Assembly (NCBI GenBank): GCA_913047325.1
Contig: CAJWTP010000006.1
Coordinates: forward strand, 1-47,115
Source of the DNA: an uncultured Gammaproteobacteria bacterium
GTDB taxonomy: Bacteria > Pseudomonadota > Gammaproteobacteria > PS1 > Pseudothioglobaceae
Direction: 5' to 3'
Length of the DNA: 47,115 nucleotides
Positions 28,103 through 36,677 of the stretch are shown one piece after another; within the stretch, counting starts at the first letter, position 1, and every line of letters starts with the position of its first letter. The notes beneath the pieces were generated by a model, which ran no database searches, was not told the DNA's origin, and worked only from the letters and a program-made list of their open reading frames with translations. Position numbers and translations under genes: made by a program.

Positions 28103-28131
28103 GGAATTGTCAGAATTAATAAATAGCAAAT
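28070..28131. repeat. 31-bp tandem duplication spanning the ATPase stop codon
   Basis: Copy 1 (28070-28100) and copy 2 (28101-28131) differ at only two of 31 positions; both read AAGGAATTGTCAG at the start and AAATAGCAAAT at the end. The TAA stop of the ATPase gene is made from the last T of copy 1 and the first AA of copy 2. Either copy alone would read through into the next gene in that frame. The duplication also sets the 32-bp gap to iolG. Confidence 0.9.
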
Positions 28132-28134
28132 ATT

Positions 28135-29115
28135 ATGAAAATATGTTTGATTGGTGCAGGTCGCATAGGTGCTGTCCATGCAATAGCAATAGCGGGTGAA
28201 GCAACAACTACGCTTCATTCGGTTGTTGACCTCCATCCAGAAGCGGCAGAGCAGCTTGCCAAAAAGTACAATGCTATCGCCTTAAACTTAGACCAGGCGT
28301 TCAATAATAACGAAATAGATGCCTTTATCATTGCCAGCAGTACTGCTACACATGCAGACCTAATAGAACGGTGTGCCCGAGCAGGTAAGCCTGTTTTTTG
28401 CGAAAAACCAATTGATTTAAGTCTCGATAGAGCTTTATCGTGTGCCAAAGTTGTTAAAGAAAGTGGCATTGTATGCATGATTGGTTTTAACAGGCGATTT
28501 GATCCACATATGGTCAGCTTAAAGAATAAAGTTGATGCAAACCTTATTGGCTCAGTTCAGTCTTTGATAATTAACTCTCATGACCCAGAACCGCCTTCTA
28601 TGGAATATATTGCAAGCTCTGGCGGGTTGTTTTATGACATGATGATCCACGATTTTGACATGGCCTGCTGGATACTTAAAGACACACCAAGCAATATATA
28701 TGTTGCTGCCACTGCTACAAATGATGATATTGCTAGCTATGGTGATGTGGATACTGCCAGTGTCATATTAACCATGAAGAATGGTGCGATTGCAACTATT
28801 ATTAATGGTCGTCAAGCGGCTTTTGGTTATGACCAGAGAATTGAAGTTTTTGGACAAAAAGGAATGTTGCAAGTACAAAATGCACTTGAAGATAATGTGG
28901 TGCTAAGCAATGCAAATGGAATTAACCAAGCTAAAGCAAAATATTTTTTCTTAGAAAGATATGAAAAGGCATATCACAACGAATTGGTACATTTTATGAA
29001 ATCAGTTCAAACAGGTGCTAAGCCTAGCGTAGACATTTCAGATGGCGTTCTGGCATTGAAAATTGCCGAAGCAGCTAAACAGTCTTTTGAAAGCGGAAAC
29101 CCAGTTAACTTATAA
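28135..29115 (+). CDS. iolG: myo-Inositol 2-dehydrogenase (Gfo/Idh/MocA family)
   Basis: The 326 residues form a typical Gfo/Idh/MocA dehydrogenase. The NAD fold is CLIGAGRIGAVHAIAIAGE (about 3-21), the catalytic lysine lies in PVFCEKPIDLS (about 86-96), and GFNRRFDPHM follows. The catalytic Asp/His pair is in YDMMIHDFDMACW (about 165-177). It oxidises myo-inositol to scyllo-inosose, the first catabolic step. Close length and motifs to IolG and the iolB-iolC-iolD genes downstream support this. A second Idh-like gene further on could share or extend substrate range. Confidence 0.87.
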   Translation: MKICLIGAGRIGAVHAIAIAGEATTTLHSVVDLHPEAAEQLAKKYNAIALNLDQAFNNNEIDAFIIASSTATHADLIERCARAGKPVFCEKPIDLSLDRALSCAKVVKESGIVCMIGFNRRFDPHMVSLKNKVDANLIGSVQSLIINSHDPEPPSMEYIASSGGLFYDMMIHDFDMACWILKDTPSNIYVAATATNDDIASYGDVDTASVILTMKNGAIATIINGRQAAFGYDQRIEVFGQKGMLQVQNALEDNVVLSNANGINQAKAKYFFLERYEKAYHNELVHFMKSVQTGAKPSVDISDGVLALKIAEAAKQSFESGNPVNL

Positions 29116-29127
29116 ATATTAAATAGA

Positions 29128-29949
29128 ATGCTGCCACAGAATATTAACGATTTGAATAGTTTATTACAAGAGAGCTATCCCAAATTAAGCAAGAAAATGA
29201 AGTTGATAGCATTCTACATTATCGATCAACCTCAAAAACTCGCATTGAACACTCTTGCGGTGATTGCAGAAGATGTTGGGGTTTATCCTTCAACTCTGGT
29301 GCGCTTTGCTAAACATTTTGGTTTTAGTGGTTTTGCAGAACTGCAAGCGCTATTCAAGGTCAAAATTTCGCAATCTGCGATCAACTATCATCAGCGTATC
29401 ACTGATGTTCAAAAAGTAACTGGAGGTGATGTAAATATGAATAGTTCGAATATATTTCATGATGTTACTAGTCGTAATATTGCTGCCACAAAAATACTAT
29501 CTGAACAAACAGATGAAGAGTTAATAGAGGAATCCGTGCAGACATTGTGTGCGGCTAATGAAGTAATTTTATGTGGCTCGAATAGAGCTCAACCTATAGC
29601 AAGCTATTTTTATTATATGTTAAATAATCTAGGCATTCGATGCCGCATTACCAATAACGTAGCTGAAGAAGAAAGCCTATCACATTGGCTTGATGAGAAA
29701 ACTGTACTAATTGCAATCACTTATAACCCTTATTCTACTTGGACAACTGAAACCGTTAAGGAGGCAAAAAAATCTAATGCAACGGTTATTCTGCTGACCG
29801 ATACAAAGCTAAATCCTATTGCCCATCTTGCGGATTATTTATTTTGCATACATGAAGCAGAGATCCACACTTTTAGGTCCTTAGGGGCAACAATGTGCCT
29901 TGTTCAGGCTATATGTATATCCATCGGATACCATCAACAGGAAAATTAA
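29128..29949 (+). CDS. RpiR-family regulator, probable IolR-type inositol repressor
   Basis: The 273 residues have an N-terminal RpiR helix-turn-helix (about residues 1-77; SKKMKLIAFYIIDQPQKLALNTLAVIAEDVGVYPSTLVRFAKHFGFSGFAELQ). A C-terminal SIS sugar-phosphate-sensing domain begins around 125 (EVILCGSNRAQPIASYFYYML). In several proteobacteria an RpiR protein named IolR represses inositol genes. Its position between iolG and iolB, with spacers of 12 and 2 bp, fits that role. The inverted-repeat array upstream of the importer is the likely target. The inducer is probably a phosphorylated pathway intermediate, by family. Confidence 0.9.
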   Translation: MLPQNINDLNSLLQESYPKLSKKMKLIAFYIIDQPQKLALNTLAVIAEDVGVYPSTLVRFAKHFGFSGFAELQALFKVKISQSAINYHQRITDVQKVTGGDVNMNSSNIFHDVTSRNIAATKILSEQTDEELIEESVQTLCAANEVILCGSNRAQPIASYFYYMLNNLGIRCRITNNVAEEESLSHWLDEKTVLIAITYNPYSTWTTETVKEAKKSNATVILLTDTKLNPIAHLADYLFCIHEAEIHTFRSLGATMCLVQAICISIGYHQQEN

Positions 29950-29951
29950 AT

Positions 29952-30752
29952 ATGTCACTTTTATCTCGTCCAAAATTAAGTTCAGATGGTTGTTACCAAA
30001 ACATTACGCCAAAATCAGCCAATTGGGAATATGTCGGATTTCAAGCACATGAACTGGCGCCTCAACAAACTTTGAATTGGATTGATCCAGATAATGAATC
30101 ATGCTTGGTAATCTTATCTGGCAAGGCTGATATTAGAGTAGATAAGCAGACTTTTCATGGTCTTGGCGATAGGACGAGTGTATTTGAAGATAAAAAACCG
30201 CACGCAGTATATGCGCCCAATAACAGTCAAGTATCTATCAAAGCAATAACCAAACTCGAGCTGGCAATAGCAACTGCCCCCGGTTTTGGAAACTATCCTG
30301 CCAGATGCATTAAGCCTGAAGAAATGACCAGTGAAATTCGAGGAGAAGGCAGCAATACAAGATCAATTTGCAACATATTACCGGAACAAGACAAAGCCGA
30401 TAGTTTGCTGGTTGTCGAAGTCAAAACGCCGGCCGGAAATTGGTCTAGTTACCCACCCCATAAACATGACTCTGACAACATTCCAGTCGAATCCTATTTA
30501 GAAGAAACATATTATCATCGAATAAACCCACCACAAGGTTTTGTTTTTCAGCGCGTATATACCGACGATTTAGCTATTGATGAAACTATGGCTGTGGAAG
30601 ATAAATGCGTTGTTCTAGTGCCACGAGGTTATCACCCTGTTGGTGCTCCTTATGGATACGATTCTTACTATTTGAATGTAATGGCGGGACCAAAACGTCG
30701 ATGGATTTTTAAGAACCATCCTGATCACCAATGGATGTTGGATAAAACATGA
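29952..30752 (+). CDS. iolB: 5-Deoxy-glucuronate isomerase (copy 1)
   Basis: The accepted start is ATG 29952 (MSLLSRPKLSS, 266 residues), 2 bp after the regulator; the ORF-track start lies inside the previous gene. It is a bicupin IolB protein. Metal ligands are expected in SYPPHKHDSD (about 170-179), the following LEETYYHRINPPQGF and the later PRGYHPV (about 229). It isomerises 5-deoxy-glucuronate to 5-dehydro-2-deoxy-gluconate. It overlaps iolC by 4 bp. A second, clearly divergent IolB is encoded at 38792, so one copy may serve another substrate. Confidence 0.9.
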   Translation: MSLLSRPKLSSDGCYQNITPKSANWEYVGFQAHELAPQQTLNWIDPDNESCLVILSGKADIRVDKQTFHGLGDRTSVFEDKKPHAVYAPNNSQVSIKAITKLELAIATAPGFGNYPARCIKPEEMTSEIRGEGSNTRSICNILPEQDKADSLLVVEVKTPAGNWSSYPPHKHDSDNIPVESYLEETYYHRINPPQGFVFQRVYTDDLAIDETMAVEDKCVVLVPRGYHPVGAPYGYDSYYLNVMAGPKRRWIFKNHPDHQWMLDKT

Positions 30753-32665
30753 AAAAACTGGATATTATTTGTCTAGGGCGTGCGGCAGTAGATTTTTACG
30801 GACAACAAATTGGGTCCACCCTAGAAAATATGGGTAGTTTCGCAAAATATCTTGGCGGCTCATCCGCAAATATTGCTTACGGTTGTTCCAAACTTGGACT
30901 TAAGTCCGCAATGCTCACTCGAGTTGGCGATGAACATATGGGTCGTTTTGTGCGCAATGAGTTGGCAAGCGTTGGGGTAGACGTTTCCCATGTCATTACA
31001 GATAAAGAGAGATTAACAGGTTTAGTCGTGCTAGGCATACAAGACAAAGAAACCTTCCCACTTATCTTTTACCGAAAAGACTGTGCAGATATGGCGGTTA
31101 ACATAAAAGACTTTACAGTTGAATTCATTGCCAGCAGTAAAGCGCTGTTAATTACGGGAACACATTTTTCTTCTACCAACACTTATAGCACCAGTATGAA
31201 AGCTATTGAGTATGCCAAGGTATCAAATACCAAAGTAATTATAGACATCGATTATCGACCTGTATTGTGGGGTTTAACTGGATTAGGTGATGGTGAATCT
31301 CGTTTTATTGCAAGTGATGATGTAAGTCAACATCTTCAAACTATACTGCCTTATTGCGATGTTATTGTCGGCACCGAAGAAGAGATTCATATTGCTGGTG
31401 GTAGTGAAGACACGATTACTGCTTTAAGGCAAATTCGAAAACTAAGCGACACCATTATTGTATTAAAACTTGGCCCATTGGGGTGTACAGTAATTACCAG
31501 TGATATTCCAGACAGTTCAGCTGGCTTTAAGGCTATAAAAGGCAATCAAGTCGAGATACTAAACGTGCTAGGCGCCGGTGACGCCTTCATGTCTGGATTT
31601 TTACGTGGCTACTTAAGAGACGAGAGTCTTGAAAAAAGCGCCACTTATGCAAATGCCTCAGGCGCACTAGTAGTTTCTCGACATGGTTGTGCCCCAGCAA
31701 TTCCAAGCGAAGAAGAGCTGTTTTACTATTTGGATAATGCACATAATATCTCAGACCCAAGTAAAGATAGTGCCCTTAATCATCTCCACAGAGTTAGCTT
31801 TAGAGGCGACATGAAATCAGAAATTTTTGGTTTCGCGTTTGATCATCGCAAGCAACTCTATGATTTAGCGATTGAGTGCGGGGAAGATCCAAATCAAATA
31901 GTAAAGCTAAAAAAACTATTTTTGAGTTCGATAGAGAGCACCATTAAGCAAATCAATATTTCAGAGAGAAATGTTGGCGTACTAATCGATGACACTTATG
32001 GTGAAGAAGCACTACACTCTATCGCTGAAAAACCATGGTGGATTGGAAGACCAGTAGAGCTTCCCAGCTCCCGCCCTCTAGAATTCGAAGGCGGAGGATC
32101 AATTGGATCGAAACTACAGTCTTGGCCATTAACACATGTTGTAAAGTGCTTGTTGTTTTATCATCCAGACGACCCTATTGAATTGAGGCTCAAGCAAGAA
32201 CGGCAACTGAAGGAGCTGTATTCTGCTTGCGTTCAAAGCGGACATCAATTGTTATTAGAAGTAATCCCACCTGCAGAATCTGAAGAGGATGCCTCTACAA
32301 TACCGCAAATACTAAAGAGGTTTTATCATCTCGGCATTAAACCAGATTGGTGGAAATTACCAGCACTTCAAGACAAGTCTTGGCAACTAACAAGCGAGGT
32401 CATATTGGGCCATGACCCACACTGCCAAGGTGTATTATTATTAGGACTGTCTGCATCCATGGAGGCTGTGAAAGAATCTTTTGCTGGCGCAACAAAATAC
32501 GATATTTGTAAAGGTTTTACAGTTGGCAGAACAATTTTTTATGAACCAGCGAAAGAGTGGATGCAACACAAGATAAGCGACCAAGAGTTGGTTGACTCTG
32601 TGGCCGGTAATTATATCGAATTAATTAAAGCTTGGAAAAAATACAGAGAGGAAATGAGCAAATGA
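30749..32665 (+). CDS. iolC: 5-Dehydro-2-deoxygluconokinase fused to DUF2090 aldolase-like domain
   Basis: The 638 residues have two parts. Residues 1 to about 330 are a PfkB kinase with KYLGGSSANIAYGCSKLGL (about 30-48) and the ATP/anion-hole motif NVLGAGDAFMSGFLRGY (about 271-287). Residues about 345-638 match DUF2090, related to LacD-type aldolases (FGFAFDHRKQLYDLA at its start, GVLIDDTYGEEAL later). The kinase phosphorylates 5-dehydro-2-deoxy-gluconate; the fused domain is annotated in other proteobacteria as the aldolase that splits the product. A separate class II aldolase also occurs in this locus. It overlaps both iolB and iolD by 4 bp. Confidence 0.92.
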   Translation: MKKLDIICLGRAAVDFYGQQIGSTLENMGSFAKYLGGSSANIAYGCSKLGLKSAMLTRVGDEHMGRFVRNELASVGVDVSHVITDKERLTGLVVLGIQDKETFPLIFYRKDCADMAVNIKDFTVEFIASSKALLITGTHFSSTNTYSTSMKAIEYAKVSNTKVIIDIDYRPVLWGLTGLGDGESRFIASDDVSQHLQTILPYCDVIVGTEEEIHIAGGSEDTITALRQIRKLSDTIIVLKLGPLGCTVITSDIPDSSAGFKAIKGNQVEILNVLGAGDAFMSGFLRGYLRDESLEKSATYANASGALVVSRHGCAPAIPSEEELFYYLDNAHNISDPSKDSALNHLHRVSFRGDMKSEIFGFAFDHRKQLYDLAIECGEDPNQIVKLKKLFLSSIESTIKQINISERNVGVLIDDTYGEEALHSIAEKPWWIGRPVELPSSRPLEFEGGGSIGSKLQSWPLTHVVKCLLFYHPDDPIELRLKQERQLKELYSACVQSGHQLLLEVIPPAESEEDASTIPQILKRFYHLGIKPDWWKLPALQDKSWQLTSEVILGHDPHCQGVLLLGLSASMEAVKESFAGATKYDICKGFTVGRTIFYEPAKEWMQHKISDQELVDSVAGNYIELIKAWKKYREEMSK

Positions 32666-34518
32666 AAACAATTAGACTCACAATGGCGCAGGCCGTAGTT
32701 AAATATTTGTCGGCACAACATATCAAGATTGATGATGAAGTTCAGCCCATATTTGCTGGAGTTTTTGCTATCTTTGGACATGGCAATGTGGCAGGTATGG
32801 GGCAGGCATTGGAAGAGCAGCAAAAGCATTTGCCTACGCTCCGTGCACACAGCGAGCAAGGCATGGTTCATGCTGCTATAGCTTATGCCAAGGCCAACAA
32901 ACGCCAAAGAATGATGGCTTGCACCAGCTCAATTGGACCTGGTGCGACCAATATGATCACTGCCGCAGCGCTGGCCCATGTTAACAGACTTCCAGTTTTA
33001 TTATTGCCGGGTGATTTTTTTGCAAGCCGAACCCCAGACCCCGTACTCCAGCAATTAGAAGATTTCTCAAACCCCACGATTAGTGTCAACGATTGTTTCA
33101 AGACAGTGAGTCGATATTTTGATCGCATTATGAGGCCCGAACAAATCATTAATAGTTTGCCTGTTGCGATGCAAACTCTATTAGACCCAGAAAACTGTGG
33201 TCCAGTAACCTTGTCTCTACCCCAGGATGTTCAAGCAGAAGCGTTTGACTATCCCGAAGAGTTTTTTATTAAGCGTACCCATTCCATCCGTCAAATAGCA
33301 CTTGATAATGCGGAATTAACTCGTGCAGTTGAAGCGTTGTTACAATCTAAAAAACCACTGATCGTAGCCGGTGGTGGTGTGCATTATGCAAAAGCGTGTG
33401 AGGCGTTGCAAAAATTTGCGGGAAAATACCAAATTCCAGTAGCAGAAACCCAAGCAGGGAAAGGTTCGTTGGCATGGGACCACCCCTGCTATGTTGGCGC
33501 TATTGGAGTAACCGGCTCCAATGCAGCCAATAATCTGGCACAACAAGCAGATGTTGTATTGGCGATCGGTACAAGGTTACAGGATTTTACTACTGGCTCT
33601 AGAACACTATTTGCTAATACAACATTATTACAGTTAAATGTTTCTCGTTTTGACGCCATAAAACACAGCGCACTATCGTTGTTGGGTGATGCTAAGCTAG
33701 GAATAATGCAATTGGATAAACACCTCTCAACTTGGAAAGCACCACGGTCTTGGTTCGATTTGGGACAAAAAGAAATTGCCAAGTGGAATAGCTACTATGA
33801 CCAAATTACCTCCATTAGCGATTTATCAAACACAGAAAATATTTTGCCCACAGATGCTCAGGTGTTGGGTGAAGTGAAACGTCATGGCACAGTCAGTGAT
33901 ATTGTTCTTTGTGCTGCAGGAAGTTTGCCAGGTGAATTGCATAAATTGTGGCGAACAGAGCAGGTTGGTGGTTACCATGCTGAATACGGTTTTTCTTGTA
34001 TGGGATACGAAATAGCTGGAGGATTAGGTGTGAAAATGGCAGAGCCAGAGCGAGAAGTAATTGTACTTGTTGGAGATGGTTCATACTTGATGCTTAACTC
34101 AGAATTGGCAACTAGCGTCATGTTAGGCCACAAAATAATCGTTATTGTTTTGGATAATCGAGGATTCTCTTGTATTAATCGTCTTCAAAATGCAACCGGT
34201 AATCGTTCGTTTAATAATTTATTGAAAGATTGCCAAAGTGTCGATGATGGTCATCCAGAAATTAATTTTGCGATGCACGCAAAGGCACTAGGAGCTAATT
34301 CTGAACAAGTTAACAGTATACAAGAATTAGAATCGGCACTTGTTCGTGCGCAATCCTCATCAAAATCTTATGTTATAAGCTTAGTGACAGACTCTCACAA
34401 AATAAGTCCAGAAGGTGGCTGCTGGTGGGAAGTTGCAGTACCTGAAGTGTCATCAAATATAAAAGGCAAAGAGGTTCTCAAATCTTATAAAGAGTCTAAA
34501 ACAAAACAACCTTACTAA
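32662..34518 (+). CDS. iolD: 3D-(3,5/4)-trihydroxycyclohexane-1,2-dione acylhydrolase
   Basis: The accepted start is ATG 32662 (MKTIRLTMAQA, 618 residues), overlapping iolC by ATGA with GAGAGGAAA upstream. It is a thiamine diphosphate enzyme. The catalytic glutamate is in RAHSEQGMVHAAIAYAK (about 66-82), and the cofactor motif is GDGSYLMLNSELATSVMLGHKIIVIVLDN (about 472-500). IolD opens the cyclohexane ring to give 5-deoxy-glucuronate. It is the only copy in the window, so both halves of the inositol locus depend on it. The next gene, a dioxygenase, begins 2 bp after its stop. Confidence 0.94.
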   Translation: MKTIRLTMAQAVVKYLSAQHIKIDDEVQPIFAGVFAIFGHGNVAGMGQALEEQQKHLPTLRAHSEQGMVHAAIAYAKANKRQRMMACTSSIGPGATNMITAAALAHVNRLPVLLLPGDFFASRTPDPVLQQLEDFSNPTISVNDCFKTVSRYFDRIMRPEQIINSLPVAMQTLLDPENCGPVTLSLPQDVQAEAFDYPEEFFIKRTHSIRQIALDNAELTRAVEALLQSKKPLIVAGGGVHYAKACEALQKFAGKYQIPVAETQAGKGSLAWDHPCYVGAIGVTGSNAANNLAQQADVVLAIGTRLQDFTTGSRTLFANTTLLQLNVSRFDAIKHSALSLLGDAKLGIMQLDKHLSTWKAPRSWFDLGQKEIAKWNSYYDQITSISDLSNTENILPTDAQVLGEVKRHGTVSDIVLCAAGSLPGELHKLWRTEQVGGYHAEYGFSCMGYEIAGGLGVKMAEPEREVIVLVGDGSYLMLNSELATSVMLGHKIIVIVLDNRGFSCINRLQNATGNRSFNNLLKDCQSVDDGHPEINFAMHAKALGANSEQVNSIQELESALVRAQSSSKSYVISLVTDSHKISPEGGCWWEVAVPEVSSNIKGKEVLKSYKESKTKQPY

Positions 34519-34520
34519 TT

Positions 34521-35705
34521 ATGAAAAAAGAAGCATCAAAAGCAAGCATTAATCAAGTTTTTTTTAGTGAATCAGATATTAATCATGATGATTTAAGGCA
34601 AATCTGTTCTCAAAAAACGTTCAAAGAAGAATACCCCTTGGCTGATTCTGTTGAAAATAATGTCGTGATTTATAACGCAATAAACATAACCCCGCTCACT
34701 GATAACTCAAACCAAGAAAAGAGATTAAAAACTGAGTTGAATCACATTTTAGAGAAAGGTCCGGGAGTTTTCGTTATTCGTAATCTATTTGAGGATTGCG
34801 AAGTAATAGATCAGAGCAACGATATTTTTGAAAAGATTATTAAGAAAGAAGATAACAGCAAAAATGACCATTTCGCCTCTGGTACCAATGCAAGGATATG
34901 GAATAGCTTACAAAAAGTTGCCCTCGAAAATCCTGAAGTATTTATCAATTATTATTCTAACAACGTCCTGAGAGTTGTTGCAGAGTCCTGGTGTGGCCCA
35001 AACTTTCAAATGACGGCACAAGTCAATGTGGTCAAGCCTGGTGGTGAAATGCAAAAGCCACATCGCGATTACCATTTAGGATTTCAAGAAAACAAAGAAA
35101 TACAAGAGTACCCCATCTCGAGTCAACGTATGTCTCAGAACTTAACTTTGCAGGGTGCGGTTGCGCACAGCGAAATGCCACTTGAAAGTGGTCCAACCAT
35201 GCTACTGCCCCACTCGCATAAGTATGAATTGGGGTATTTGGCATGGCGGAATAATGTATTTCAAAATTTTTTTTGTGAGAACGCTGTCCAGCTTCCATTA
35301 AAGAAAGGTGATGGCGTATTTTTTAATCCTGCGTTATTTCATGCGGCTGGCACCAACAGCACTAAAAAAATTGACCGCATTGCTAATCTGTTACAAATCT
35401 CGTCGGTCTTCGGCAAGACTATGGAACATATTGATTATATTAAAATTATCAAGAATATTTACCCAGCTTTACTAGAGCACCAAAACAACAACACACTTTC
35501 GAAAAAATCTATTACGAATGTCTGCATCTGTGCAACCGACGGTTACGCCTTCCCAACAAACCTAGATTACGATACAAATGCTTATTCTGGTATTAAGGGG
35601 TTCAGTATGTTTGAAATCACACTGCAAGCACTCGAACAGTCTCTTGATTTGGATAATTTCACCTCAAAACTTTATGAACACCAAAAGATTAAGTTTGCCA
35701 GTTAA
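34521..35705 (+). CDS. Phytanoyl-CoA dioxygenase (PhyH)-like Fe(II)/2-oxoglutarate oxygenase
   Basis: The 394 residues match the PhyH group of non-haem iron oxygenases. The iron ligands should be His and Asp of KPHRDYH (about 181 and 183) and the distal His of NPALFHAAGTNS (about 274). The 2-oxoglutarate-binding arginine is in KKIDRIANLLQIS (about 286). An N-terminal part of about 75 residues and a C-terminal part of about 85 residues lie outside the core and match nothing I recognise. Known PhyH-like enzymes hydroxylate or demethylate small molecules. It is wedged between iolD (2 bp away) and iolE, so it is part of the inositol operon, though no such step exists in the classical pathway. A role on methylated or deoxygenated cyclitols is speculation. 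Confidence 0.75.
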   Translation: MKKEASKASINQVFFSESDINHDDLRQICSQKTFKEEYPLADSVENNVVIYNAINITPLTDNSNQEKRLKTELNHILEKGPGVFVIRNLFEDCEVIDQSNDIFEKIIKKEDNSKNDHFASGTNARIWNSLQKVALENPEVFINYYSNNVLRVVAESWCGPNFQMTAQVNVVKPGGEMQKPHRDYHLGFQENKEIQEYPISSQRMSQNLTLQGAVAHSEMPLESGPTMLLPHSHKYELGYLAWRNNVFQNFFCENAVQLPLKKGDGVFFNPALFHAAGTNSTKKIDRIANLLQISSVFGKTMEHIDYIKIIKNIYPALLEHQNNNTLSKKSITNVCICATDGYAFPTNLDYDTNAYSGIKGFSMFEITLQALEQSLDLDNFTSKLYEHQKIKFAS

Positions 35706-35771
35706 TCAATTTTTGTGGCTTGTATAGTTGGTGATGGCGCAAATATTATAAATAATACTTTGGAGAACAAA

Positions 35772-36677
35772 ATGAGTATAAAAATTGGTGTTAGTCCGAT
35801 TTCATGGACTAACGATGACATGCCAGAATTGGGTGGTGACACGACAATGGAACATTGTTTGCAAGAAGGCAAGCTTGCTGGCTATAGTGGCTTTGAATTA
35901 GGTGGCAAATGGCCTCGAGAAGCATCAGTTTTAGAGCCCTTATTTAATAAATATGACATGGACATAGTCTCAAGCTGGTTTAGTGGAGATCTACTAATAG
36001 GAAGTCTCGAAGATGAAATAAAAAGAATAACGCCTCATATGCAACTCCTGAAAGATCTAGGGACAAAAGTGATTGTCTATTGTGAAATGGATGCTTGTGT
36101 CCATGGAGAAATAACTGTGCCTCTTTCAAGACGCCCAGTTATTGCTGAAGATCAATGGCAAGAGTGGACTGCAAAGCTTAACCAGCTGTCAGAATATACT
36201 TTATCGCATGGAATGCAACTGGCCTACCATCACCATATGGGAACAGTGGTTCAAATCGAAGAGGAAGTGGACAAACTAATGGCAATGACAAATAGTGATC
36301 TCGGGTTGGTATTAGATACTGGTCACTTAATATATGCCGGCTCAGACCCACTAAGGGTCTATGAAAAGTACAGTGACAGAGTGCTCCATATTCATTGTAA
36401 AGATGTAAGAGGGGCGTTATTAGATGATTCACTCAATACTGATTCAAGTTTTTTAAATTCTGTACTAAATGGTGTATTTACTGTGCCAGGTGATGGTGAT
36501 TTCAATTTTCCTGATCTATTTAAAATGGTGAGTGATAATGAGTATAGTGGCTGGATAGTTGTTGAGGCCGAACAAGATCCAGCTAAAGCGCATCCATTAA
36601 CGTACGTGACAATGGGTTATAACAATATTCAAAGTTACTGTGATAAATTTGGAATTCAAATAGAGGATAGAGAATGA
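35772..36677 (+). CDS. iolE: Inosose dehydratase (2-keto-myo-inositol dehydratase)
   Basis: The accepted start is ATG 35772 (MSIKIGVSPISWTNDDMPELGG, 301 residues) because GGAG lies 6 bases upstream; the ORF-track start 19 codons earlier has no ribosome site. The start line is a hallmark of IolE. It is a xylose-isomerase-like TIM barrel with metal-site segments LAYHHHMGTVV (about 152-162), LDTGHLIYAG (about 180), LHIHCKDV (about 204) and WIVVEAEQDP (about 260-270). It dehydrates scyllo-inosose. The 66-bp gap before it is the largest inside the iolG-iolA run, so a second promoter is possible. Confidence 0.92.
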   Translation: MSIKIGVSPISWTNDDMPELGGDTTMEHCLQEGKLAGYSGFELGGKWPREASVLEPLFNKYDMDIVSSWFSGDLLIGSLEDEIKRITPHMQLLKDLGTKVIVYCEMDACVHGEITVPLSRRPVIAEDQWQEWTAKLNQLSEYTLSHGMQLAYHHHMGTVVQIEEEVDKLMAMTNSDLGLVLDTGHLIYAGSDPLRVYEKYSDRVLHIHCKDVRGALLDDSLNTDSSFLNSVLNGVFTVPGDGDFNFPDLFKMVSDNEYSGWIVVEAEQDPAKAHPLTYVTMGYNNIQSYCDKFGIQIEDRE

